A stretch of DNA of 64,000 nucleotides from Cinchona pubescens (taxonomy: Eukaryota > Streptophyta > Magnoliopsida > Gentianales > Rubiaceae): positions 2,294,001-2,358,000 of the forward strand of contig JANKKI010000327.1 of NCBI GenBank assembly GCA_025175665.1, given 5' to 3'. The translations under genes and the position numbers were made by a program. This document shows, piece by piece, positions 47,317 through 58,199 of the stretch (position 1 is the stretch's first letter; each line of letters starts with the position of its first letter). The notes below the pieces were generated by a model. The model searched no databases, was not told where the DNA came from, and was given only the letters and a program-made list of their open reading frames with translations.

Positions 47317-49040
47317 GAGCAACGGTCGGGTCGATCCTTTTTTCTTAGGCAGTGATATATAGTCACACAGATGTCAGATGTCTGATTCTAGTAATCTCTC
47401 TTGGTTTTCAAGAAACCAAGAAATCCAAAAAGTAAAACCCCTTCAAGAATTAGTTGTCTTATACTGCTAAAAGGGCATTGGAAATCTTGAAAGAAAATGG
47501 AAGAAAATAGTCAGATTGAATGGCCAATTCAGTCTCATGCCCGATTCCTGTAATCTGGCAATTTCTCCCCTCTTTTTGTTTTTTATTTTTATTGTTTTTT
47601 CCTCAATTTTCAAGAAACACAAAACCCTGTTTTTCTCCATTGTCAGATTGTCTTGCGATGCTAAAAGGGTATTTATTGGAAATCTTGATGTTTCTTTTCC
47701 AGAGAATAGAAGAAATTTGTCAGATTGATGAGGAAAGAGAAATCCAAGTGAGGAGTTTAAATGGTGAATCCATGACTCTATCCATGCAATCAAACAAAGA
47801 CCATTCAAGAATTCAAGCAATTTCTTGTAAGTTTTCCCTCCAAATATCTCATCTCCTCAAGGTTAACAGCCCCACTCCTATCCCATTATACTTTTTCTCT
47901 GTATTTTTCCTTTTCTAATAATTGGCCTTATTTTGTTTTTCTTTTTCTGATAGAAAAAGTGAGCAACGGTCGGGTCGATCCTTTTTTCTTTGGTAGTGAT
48001 ATATAGTCACACAGATGTCAGATGTCTGATTCTAGTAATATCTCTTTCTCTTAGTTTTCAAGAAACCAAGAAATCCAAAAAGTAAAAACCCCTCAATTAG
48101 TTGTCTTATACTGCTAAAAGGGCATTGGAAATCTTGAAAGAAAATGGAAGAAAATAGTCAGATTGAATGGCTAATTCAGTCTCATGTCCGATTCTTGTAA
48201 TCTGGCAATTTCTCCCCTCTTTTTGTTTTTTATTTTTATTGTTTTTTCCTCAATTTTCAAGAAACACAAAACCCTGTTTTTCTCCATTGTCAGATTGTCT
48301 TGTGATGCTAAAAGGGTATTTATTGGAAATCTTGATGTTTCTTTTCCAGAGAATGGAAGAAATTTGTCAGATTGATGAGGAAAGAGAAATCCAAGTGAGG
48401 AGTTTAAATGGTGAATCCATGACTCTATCCATGCAATCAAACAAAGACCATTCAAGCCAATGAATTCAAGCAATTTCTTGTAAGTTTTCCCTCCAATTTC
48501 CATCTCGTCCTCAAGGTTAACAGCCCCACTCCTATCCCATTATACTTTTTCTCTGTCTGTTTCCTTTTCTAATAATTGGCCTTATTTTGTTTTTCTTTTT
48601 CTGATAGAAAAAGTGAGCAACGGTCGGGTCGATCCTTTTTTCTTTGGTAGTGATATATAGTCACACAGATGTCAGATGTCTGATTCTAGTAATATCTCTT
48701 TCTCCTAGTTTTGGAAATTATTTATCCAGAAAAGTATAAGAGACAGGTGGTATTTATTGGAAATCTTGATGTTTCTTTTCCAGAGAATGGAAGAAATTTG
48801 TCAGATTGATGAAGAAAGAGAAATCCAAGTGAGGAGTTTAAATGGTGAATTTATGACTCTATATCCATGCAATCAAACAAAGACCATTCAAGAATTCAAG
48901 CAATTTCTTGTAAGTTTTCCCTCCAATTTCCATCTCGTCCTCAAGGTTAACAGCCCCACTCCTATCCCATTATACTTTTTCTTTGTCTGTTTCCTTTTCT
49001 AATAATTGGCCTTATTTTGTTTTTCTTTTTCTGATAGAAA
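47317..49040 (+). repeat. Tandem triplication of a promoter/first-exon block
   Basis: Three direct copies start gagcaacggtcgggtcgatc at 47317, 47961 and 48615 and end ttttctgatagaaa. Copy lengths are 644, 654 and 426 bp. The third lacks about 230 bp between its promoter-like part and the exon. Each holds the same first-exon sequence. Copy 1 has ATA in place of the start ATG (47706-47708). Copy 2 keeps ATG (48353) but hits a stop at CAATGA. Copy 3 is open. Confidence 0.85.
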
Positions 49041-49779
49041 GTTAAATGCTTGAGTATGTTTGATTGTTCAGTAAATAGTCTATACATATATATACTTTGC
49101 ATGTTGGATGTTTATGCTGATATCTGTACTTGTAGATTTTAAGGTGTATAGAAAGGTGAATATAAATTCTTGAGACAATAACTATAGTCAATAATTATAA
49201 TGGTGTTTGGTTTGTTTTGCTTGACAGGCATATGTGTGTGTGAGTTTTTAACTGTTTACTTGATTTTATGTTTTCGAGGAGTGAATGGAACTAATGTTCT
49301 TATGCATCTTGTTTTAGATTATTTCGAATAGTATTTTGCAAAAGATTGAACCTTAACTATTGATATTCTAAATACAATGGTGTTTGGTTTGTTCTGCTCG
49401 ACGAGCATATGTGTGTGTGACTGTTTTTTGTTTTGTCGATTTTATGTTTTCAAGAGGTCAATGAAACTAATGTTGTTATGCCTCTTGTTTTCGGTTATTT
49501 CAAATAGTATTTTGCCAAAGATTGAATCTTGGATTTCTCATTGTTTAATTGGAATTTATGGATCAGGGTACAAAATTGAGCTTGCAGAGTCAGATTAGTG
49601 ATTTTCCTATAGGCTCTGGGGGATTTCTTGTTCTTGTTCCATTTGGAAAGAAGGTTTGCCAGCAAGCTCGGGAAATTGATGAATCTGCACTAACCTCTGC
49701 AGTTTCATCTGAGAGCTTGGCATCTGACAAAAGCTTTGGACCAACTCTCAAAACTTTGGAGTCCAGGATGGTATAGCAG
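48787..49779 (+). CDS. Ubiquitin-like N-terminus, possibly plant HRQ1-type helicase, 5' part only
   Basis: Exon 1 is 48787-48945 (53 codons). It starts MEEICQIDEER, then EIQVRSLNGEFMTL and KTIQEFKQFLVSFPSNFHL, and ends at a gttaac donor. Exon 2 starts at 49567 after gatcag and continues in phase: GTKLSLQSQISDFPIGSGGF, LVLVPFGKK, then a Ser-rich stretch to a stop at 49779. Together they make one ubiquitin-like fold. In plants this kind of N-terminus, ending LVLVPF-KK, is known to me from the RecQ-like helicase HRQ1, but no helicase motif is visible here, so that name is inference. The 3' end of exon 2 is uncertain: a donor at cacaag/gtaatc (49801) would need a frame change. The rest of the gene is absent or lies beyond the LTR-like array. 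Two defective copies of exon 1 lie upstream. Confidence 0.5.
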
Positions 49780-50582
49780 ACTCTTTGCTTTTTCACAAGG
49801 TAATCTTTTAATTCCAGAAACCAGTTTATCATTAAAACACAATGTTAAGGTTGTATTTTCTTTTAGTGTTCATGCGTTCTACCTTAGCTTTGAAATTCTG
49901 CTTTCTTCATTGATATTCTTTTTTGTTTGGGAAAGTTCCTTTTTTTCTAGCTTCACCTAGATATGTGCTGATAACTCTATCCTTTTTAGATTACTCCCAG
50001 ATGAATACTAAAGTTGTATGTTGCATCTTTTTATTCTTGGTTGATTGGCCTTGTATACATTCTTTGATCGCTGCCAAAAATCAGTACTTTAATTTACACC
50101 GTTGTAAAACATTCACTTCCTAGTTACTGCTTTGCTGTCTTCAATATTTACTTACATGAACCTGAGAATTACAGAACTTCTATTGAAGATTCAATTTCAT
50201 AAAACTGAAACTTTTAATCACAAAAATTATTCTTCTGGACCCATTGATCTACCTAAAAGACTAGCTCATGATCATACTTTCTTTCCTACTTTGTCTCCAT
50301 GTTTTTGACTTATCTTCCAATATTATAATTTTTTTTCGTTCTCGCATGTCAAATGTGACAATCAATTTGACGTGGAGGAAGTATGGTTTCCACTTATTCT
50401 AAGAAATAAATTACTTGGTTACTTTTAGTCTCTATCATCTCGCCTTTGACTTATTTTGAGGCTTTACCATGCCTTATATTATATGCAGTGTAAATTTCTT
50501 ACTTTAATCAGCATGATTGCCCCTAATCATTATGACATATATTGCTTGTAGTCAAACATTCTTAGTGGAGATATATTATTGT
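49780..50582. other. Presumed intron or downstream DNA of the ubiquitin-like gene
   Basis: About 0.8 kb between the last recognised exon and the start of the LTR-like array. No further exon was recognised. Confidence 0.35.
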
Positions 50583-51885
50583 TGTGAAAACCCGTATTTT
50601 CAGTTAAAAAAGTATAATACTTATAATACCGAATTGACAGAGGAATTTCAATTGGGTTAAGATTACTATGTTTTGTGTGTTTACATGGCAAGTCTAAGTT
50701 CTTGTTGGTTTGGTTTTCTATTGGTGCTATACTACTTAATCTAGACTTATATTGAATCTAAAAACCTAACATTTTCCACTTTTTTATACAACTCTTTTGC
50801 TAATTAATTTGTAAATTTCATAACTAATTATTGGGTGAATTTTCAACCAACTAAAGTAACCAAATTTCAGACTTGCAGTACAATTCATGGGAAAAATTGC
50901 TATCTTATAGGAATAGGAATTGGGGGAACCCTTAGAGCTATGTTTGTATAAATAGGAGCCCATATCAAGGTTTAAAATCATTGTTTCTTTTGCCAAAAAT
51001 TTGTGGAGCATCCTTGAGGAGAGACCATCCTGTAGAGAGTTAGGCAATTTCTTGAGTTTCGATATAATTTCTTAAACTCTAATCTATCTCGATTATTCCA
51101 TTTATTTCGTTTTAATACTCGTATGTTGGATTATCATGCCTAGGACATTTATTTTTATTAAATTATTGTGATTATAGTTCAAGGGCTTTGATGGTTACTA
51201 CTTGTTTAGAACGTTGAAATATATTTTCGAACAAGAAGAAAAGTTTTCGGAAAAAAATATATTTTTATGTAATTCCGAATTTTTGAAATTGGATTAAAGT
51301 AATTATTTTCGGGTATATTTTTATATGAGAGGTTTTCAAGAGAAAAGAAAAATGATTTTTGGCAAAAAAAGAAAAAGGATTTTCAAAAAATGTAAAAGGT
51401 ATATATTTTCTTTTATTTTCAGTGAGAATTATTTTGAAGGTATTTTATCGGTTAATAGTGTCAGATAATCAATAATTTAAAAAAAAAATAAAATGTAATC
51501 TATAGTATTATTAGAACTTTTTGCATAAATAACTGTTATCTTGAATACGCTAGTTTTTGTAAAAAGTAAAAAGATTACTTTTAAGAAATTTTGAATAAAA
51601 GAAGGGGGTTTTTTAAACTTATTTTTTATTGGAATTTTTGGAAATAAATTTAGTAAATAATTTCTGAAAAAACAATTTAGGAAATATTTTAGTTTGATAA
51701 TTGTTTGAAAAACTTGTTTTGTATAAACGGAAAAATTACTTTTTGGAGTTTTTGAAATTTTGAAAAATTGAGTTTTGTAAATATTTTTTACGTATGAATT
51801 CTTTTTAAGAATAATCTTGGTAAGTATTTTGTGAAATTTTGAAAAGACAACCTTATAAATATTATTCGATTAATTATTCTAGACA

Positions 51886-52745
51886 AGAAATACTTTTGTC
51901 AAATAAATTAATCAAGTTTCAAATGCTTAATTACTTTCTTTATTTTTGGTATAGAATTAAAGGAATGTTTTTAGAGTTCATTTTCTTAAACTTTTGAAAA
52001 GAGTTTTGTTTAATGTTATCTGAGCAAGTAGTTTTGAAAAAGTAAAAGGAATACTTTTTGTAAATTAGGTTATGTAAGTTTCGTCCAGGTGTTTAGTTGG
52101 AATGATTCTCTTTACTAGAGGGTAGAATTCTTGAATAAGTTAAGAGGGTAGAATTCTTGAATAAGTCAAGTAATATATGGATTTTCTTAAATGAATGGTC
52201 AATCTGAGGGACTATCCAAACACTAGAGGATATGTTACAAGCTTTTGTATTGGATTTCGGTGGAAATTAGGAATCAGCTATTGAAACTAATGCTATGGAG
52301 TTTTTGTAGTAATAAGAAATACTTTTGTCAAATAAATTAATCAAGTTTCAAATACGTAATTACTTTCTTCATTTTTGATATAGAATTAAAGGAATGTTTT
52401 TAGAATTCATTTTCTGAAACTTTTGAAAAGAATTTTGTTTAATATTTTCTGAACAAGTAGTTTTGAAAACAATGAGAGGAATACTTTTTGTAAAATAAGT
52501 TACGTAAGTGTTGTCAAAGTGTTTAGTTGGCATGATTCTCTATATGTACTAGAGGGTAGAATTCTTGAATAAGTTAAGTAATATATGGATTTTCTAAAAA
52601 ATAAATGGTCAATTTGAGGGACTATCCAAACACTAGAGGATATGTTACAAGCATGTGTATTGAATTTCGGAGGAAATTAGGATAAACTGTTGAAACTAAT
52701 GGAGTTTTCATAGTGATATTGGAATGGCTCCACTTGTAGCATTAC
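51886..52745. repeat. Local tandem duplication inside the array, 430-bp period
   Basis: Copies begin gaaatacttttgtcaaataa at 51886 and 52316 and run in parallel. A 25-bp mini-duplication (gagggtagaattcttgaata) lies inside the first copy. Confidence 0.7.
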
Positions 52746-53414
52746 ATGGAAGTGAGAATATATCTACAATACATTGGAATAAGGTTGGTGAGAAATGGAT
52801 TTTCTAAACCCAGTTTGGTCAAAAGGATTTCGGAAGAAACTAAGGTTATATGAGAAAAGCTGCACAAATTAGAATAAGAATTGCACTAGTTTGAAACGTG
52901 GACCATGGAATGCAAGTGGAAGAGGGGGAATGTATAACTGATAGGGGCAGTGTTGCAATTTAGTAAGTGTGTAAGGATAAGCTTTCGATTCATATATTGG
53001 TTAGTTTTGGCACCTTAATTATGAAGAGTGTGTAATGTATTTCAAGTATTGTAACTGCGAATTATATATCCAACCAGAGTAATGTGATTAAGTCTTGCTG
53101 TTGGACGTTAGAGGGAATTCGACTTATGGAACAATCACCACTAAGAATTATGAACTACAAGCATGAAGGGTTTTTTTTGTAGAGGATAGTTCTATATGTA
53201 AAGGCTTGATGGACCAACCAAGATATGGAAGAGGACGTGAGAGTGAAGTACCGGCTTCTCTTTGACCAACTAAAGCAACCAAATTGTAGTGCAATCATGG
53301 GAGAAAATTGCTGTCATATATAATACGAGTTCGAAACCCTTAGGACTATGTTTTTGTATAAGTAGGAGCCCATACTTGGGCTTAAAATCATTGTTTCTTT
53401 TGCTAAAAATTTCT

Positions 53415-53752
53415 AGAGCATCCTAGGTTAGAGAGATAATCCGGTAGAGAGTTATAGTTCATGGGTTTTTGATGCTTAGTATTTGTTTAGAAAGTTGAAA
53501 ATTTATTTTGGAAAAAGAATAATAGGTTTCAAAAAAAAAAAAATTTTTTTATACGGATTTTCGAGAGTGGATTAAATGTAATTAGAGCATCCTAGGTTAG
53601 AGAGATAATCTGGTAGAGAGTTATAGTTCATGGGTTTTTGATGCTTAGTATTTGTTTAGAAAGTTGAAAATTTATTTTGGAAAAAGAATAATAGGTTTCA
53701 AAAAAAAAAAAATTTTTTTATACGGATTTTCGAGAGTGGATTAAATGTAATT
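53415..53752. repeat. Local tandem duplication, 169-bp period, nearly identical
   Basis: agagcatcctaggttagaga at 53415 and at 53584; the two copies differ at very few bases, so the duplication is recent or an assembly artefact. Confidence 0.85.
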
Positions 53753-54130
53753 ATTTTCGACCTTATTTTTATTCGAAAAAAGGAAAATGATTTTCAGAAA
53801 AAAAGAAAAAAAAGAAAATTGATTTCGAAAAATGTAAAAGGAAGACATTTTCTTTTATTTTCGGTGAGAATTATTTTGAAGGTTTATTTTATGGGTTAGT
53901 AATGTTAAATAATCTATAGTTTTTTATTAAAATATAATATATAGTATTGTTTAGAACTTTTTCCATAAATTATTATTATCTTGAATTCTATAGTTATTTT
54001 GTAAAAAGTAATAAGATTACTTTTTAGAAATTTAGGAAATATTTTGTATAAACAGAAGAACAATTCTTTCTGAATTTTTGAAATAAAGAAATATTGAGTT
54101 TTGTAAATATTATTTTGCAAATTCTTTTTA

Positions 54131-54700
54131 GGAAAAATGACCCTAATAGCCCCTAAAAATTTATGTTTGTACTTTTTTAGTCCCTCACAAATTCAAAACG
54201 ATGCTTTTTAGTCCCTCACAAATATAAAACAGTTAGTTTTGGTCTCTTGACACAATTACGGGCATAAAGTTAGCCTAAAATAGTCATATTTGTATCACAT
54301 ATCACATTTTTATGGACTTCATGAAATTGGCAACACAGATATCCTAATTACTAAAAAACCATAGAAAACAACCATCTAACCAGTCCACCCAACCTAAAAA
54401 GAAGAAAGGGCGGGGTTGTCGGAGTAGGGGCAGTGGCGTGGAAGTTACAAGGGAGGGGAATAGGGTGGTGATAGTCGGTGGAGAAGCTTTTAGGTAGTGT
54501 CATTTAGTGTTTAGAATTTGTGTATTGCTAATTTTGCCCATGATAATATACATGTTATACGCATGTGGACCAAAATATGCCTGTAATTGTGTCAAGATGG
54601 TACGTTTTGAATGTGTGAGGGACTAAAATCCATCATTTTGAATGTGAGGAACTAAAAAAGTGCAAACATAAAATGTGGGGACTATTACGGTTCTTTTCCC
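54131..54700. mobile_element. Mutator-type foldback MITE, 570 bp
   Basis: Ends ggaaaaatgaccctaatag and reverse complement gggaaaagaaccgtaatag; the inverted repeats extend about 90 bp. Flanked by a 9-bp direct repeat TTCTTTTTA (54122-54130 and 54701-54709), the length typical of Mutator-like elements. No open frame. Confidence 0.75.
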
Positions 54701-57700
54701 TTCTTTTTAAGAATAATCTTAGTAAATATTTTATGATTTTTTTAAAAGAAAACTTTTATAAATATTATTCTAATAGTTGTTTTGGACAAGAAATACTTTT
54801 GTCAAATAAACTAAGTCAGTTTCGAAATTATTTAATTAGTTTCTTTGTTTTTGATATAAGTTAAAAGTGTAATTGTTTTTAAGAGATCATTTTTTGAAAC
54901 TTTTGAAAAGAATTTTGTTTAATACCACCTTTTGAACAAGTAGTTTTGATAAAAGTAAGATGAATGCTTTTTGTAAATAAGTTAGTAAGTTTCGTTTAAG
55001 TGTTTAGTTGGCACGATTCTCTATATGTACGAGAAAATAGAATTTTCGAATAAGTTAACTACTGTATGTTCAATATGAAGGACTATCAAAACACAGATAT
55101 GTTACAAGCTTGTGTATTGGATTTTGGAGGAAATTTGGATCAACTATTGAAACTAATGGAGTTCTCGTAGTGGTATTGGAATGGTTCCATTTGTAATGTT
55201 ACATGGATGTGAGAGTATATCTACACTCCATTGGAATGAGGTAAGTGAGAAATGGATTTCCGAACTCGGTTTGGTCGAAAGGACTTAGGAAAGAAATTAA
55301 AGGTTATATGAAAAAAGTTCAAACCTGCACAAATCACAGAGTAAGAATTGCACTAGTTTGAAACGTGGACCCATGGAATTTAAGTGGAGGGGGGGAGGAG
55401 TGATGCAATTTAGTGAACATGCAAGGATAAGCTTTCGATTCAAAGGACCGTTGAGGATTTGGAATAAGTTGGAAAACTATCATACTGGTTAGCAATGGCA
55501 CCTAAATTATCAAAACTGCCTAATGTATTTCAAGCATTGTACCTGTGAAGTATATATCCAACCTGAGTAATGTGATTGTCTTATCGTTGGATGTTAGAAG
55601 GAATTCGACTTATGGAACAATCACCACAAAGAATCATGAGCTGCAAGGACGAAGCATTTTAAATTTGATTAAGATTACTATGTTTTGGTTGGACAGTAAT
55701 TTGTTGTTGAACTGTATTTACATGACAAGTCTAATTCCCTGTCGATTTTGGTTTTTTCCTATTGCTGCTATACTACCTTATCTAGACCTATATTGTGTCT
55801 ATAATAGTTTTCTACTTTGTATACAATTCTTTTTCTAATTACATTTGTAATTTTTGTAACTAATTATTGGGTTTATTTTTCAACAAACTAAAGTAACCAA
55901 AATTTAGTACAATTCATTGAAAAAATTGCTATCTTATAGGAAAAGGAGTTGTGAACTTTTAAGGACTGTGTATAAATGGAGCCCATACCAACGTTTAATC
56001 TTCGATGAAAATTTCTAGAGCATCCTATAGAATAGAGATCATTCGGTAGAGAGTTAGGAAATTTATTGAGCTTGGGTATAATTTCTTAAGCTCATTTCTA
56101 CTTTGATTATTCCCTTCTTTTTTTTTTAATAATTCCTACTAGAATTATTGTGATTATAGTTCGTGGGTTTTGATGGTTAGTATTTGTTTAGAAAGTTTAG
56201 ATTTATTTTTTAATAAGATGAATAGTTTTCGAAAAAAAATTCTTTTTATAAGGATTTTTTTGGGTATATTTTTATGTAAGAGGTTTTTGAAAAAGAAAAG
56301 AAAACAAATTTCAAAAAAAAAAAAAAAAAAAAAAGATTTTAAAAAAATGTACTAGGTAAGATATTTTCTTTTATTTCCGGTGAGAATTGTTTCGAATGTT
56401 TATTTTATGGGTTAGTAATGTTATATAATCTATAGTCTTGAATTTTCTAGTTTTTGTAAAAAGTAAAATGATTACTTTTAAGAAATTTTTTAAAAATAAG
56501 GAGTTTTTGGAAACTTAATTTTCTGGAATTCTTGGAAATAATTTTTGTAAATATTTTTTGAAAAAACAAATCAGGAATATTTTGGTTTGACAATAGTTTT
56601 GAAAAACTCTAATTTTGTATAAACGGAAAATTATTTTTTTGGAATAATGAACAAATGAGATTTGTAAATATTAATATTATTTTCTGGTTCTTTTTAATAA
56701 TAATCTTAGTAAATATTTTATGAAATTTTGAAAAGACAACCTTTATAAAATATTATTCAATTAAGTATTCTAGACAAAAATAATTTTGTTAAATAATTTA
56801 AGCAAGTTTTTCAACTATGTAATCCTTTCTTCATTTTTGATATAGAATTAAAGGAACGTTTGTAGAGTCCATTTTCTGAAACTTTTGAAAAGAATTTTGT
56901 TCAATATTTTCTAAACAATTTGTTTTGAAAAAAGTAGGACGAATACTTTTTGTAAAATAAGTTACGTATGTTTTGTCCAAGTGTTTAGTTGGCGTGATTA
57001 TCCATATGTACTAGTGGGTTGAATTCTTGAATAAGTAATGTGTGGATTTTCTTAAATGGATGGGTCAATCTCAGGGACTATCCAAACATTAGAGAATATA
57101 CAAGAAGCTTGTGTATTCGATTTAAGAGGAAATTATGATCATCTATTGAAACTAATGGTGTTCTCGTAGAGATATTGGAATGACTCCATTTGTAAGAGTA
57201 TATCTCCACTATATTGGAATGAGATTGGTGAGAAATGGATTTCTGAACCTGGTTTGGTGGAAAGGGCTTAGGAGGAAATTATGGTTATATGAGAAAAGTT
57301 CAAAGCTGCACAAATCAAAACAATAAGATTTGTGCTGGTTTGAAACATGGACCCATGAAATTCAAATAGAAGTGGAACGAGAGTGTATAATTGACAGAGG
57401 GAACGATGCGATTTAGTAAACATTAGAGGATGAGCTCTCGATTCATAGGACTGTGAGGATTTGGAATGAGTACGAATACTAGCATAATTGTTAGCTTTGG
57501 CACCTATATTATCGGGAGTGCAGAATGTGTTTCATGTACCGTAACTGCAAAGTATATATCTAACCTGAGTATTGTGATTAAGTCTTACCGTTAGACGTTA
57601 GAGGGAATTCCACTAAGAATCATGAACCACAAGGACAGAGAGTTTTATGAAGGTTAGATTTCATATTTAAAGGCTCAATGGATTAACGAAGATATGGAAG

Positions 57701-57768
57701 AGGACATGAGAGTGATCCCCGTTTTTCTTTGACCAATTTATGCAAGTTTTGAGTACGTAACTTTTTGT

Positions 57769-57780
57769 AAGGGGGTTGAA
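57769..57780 (+). other. Polypurine-tract-like motif before LTR-like start
   Basis: aagggggttgaa immediately before tgtgaaaatc. It resembles the primer for plus-strand synthesis at a 3' LTR border, but no internal retroelement region supports this. Confidence 0.3.
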
Positions 57781-57921
57781 TGTGAAAATCTTGACTTTCG
57801 GTTCAAATTTTTTTTAATACCAATAATTAACTAAGCAATTTAAATTGGATTAAGATTGCAATGTTTTGGTTGCCACAATAATTGCTTCTTGTATTTTGTT
57901 TACACGAGAAGTTGTCCTTGT

Positions 57922-58199
57922 TGGTTTTGGTTTTGCTATTGGTGCTATACTACCTGATCTACACCTAAATTGTATCTAAAAATGTTATCCACTTTGTATA
58001 CAACTCTTTTTTATTAATTTGTAATTTTCATAACTAATTATTCGCTGAATTTTTCAGCCATGGTTTTGGTTTTGCTATTGGTGCTATACTATTTGATCTA
58101 GACCTAAATTGTATCTAAAAACGTTATCCACTTCGTATACAACTCTTTTGCTTATTAATTTGTAATTTTCATAACTAATTATTCAGTGAATTTTTCAGC
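57922..58199. repeat. Local tandem duplication, 139-bp period
   Basis: tggttttggttttgctattg at 57922 and 58061; both copies end with gaatttttcagcca. Confidence 0.75.

Noticed and set aside
47467..48503. Minus-strand frames of 110-117 residues in the triplicated block
   Set aside because: They are antisense to the repeated exon block and appear in both copies only because the DNA is duplicated.
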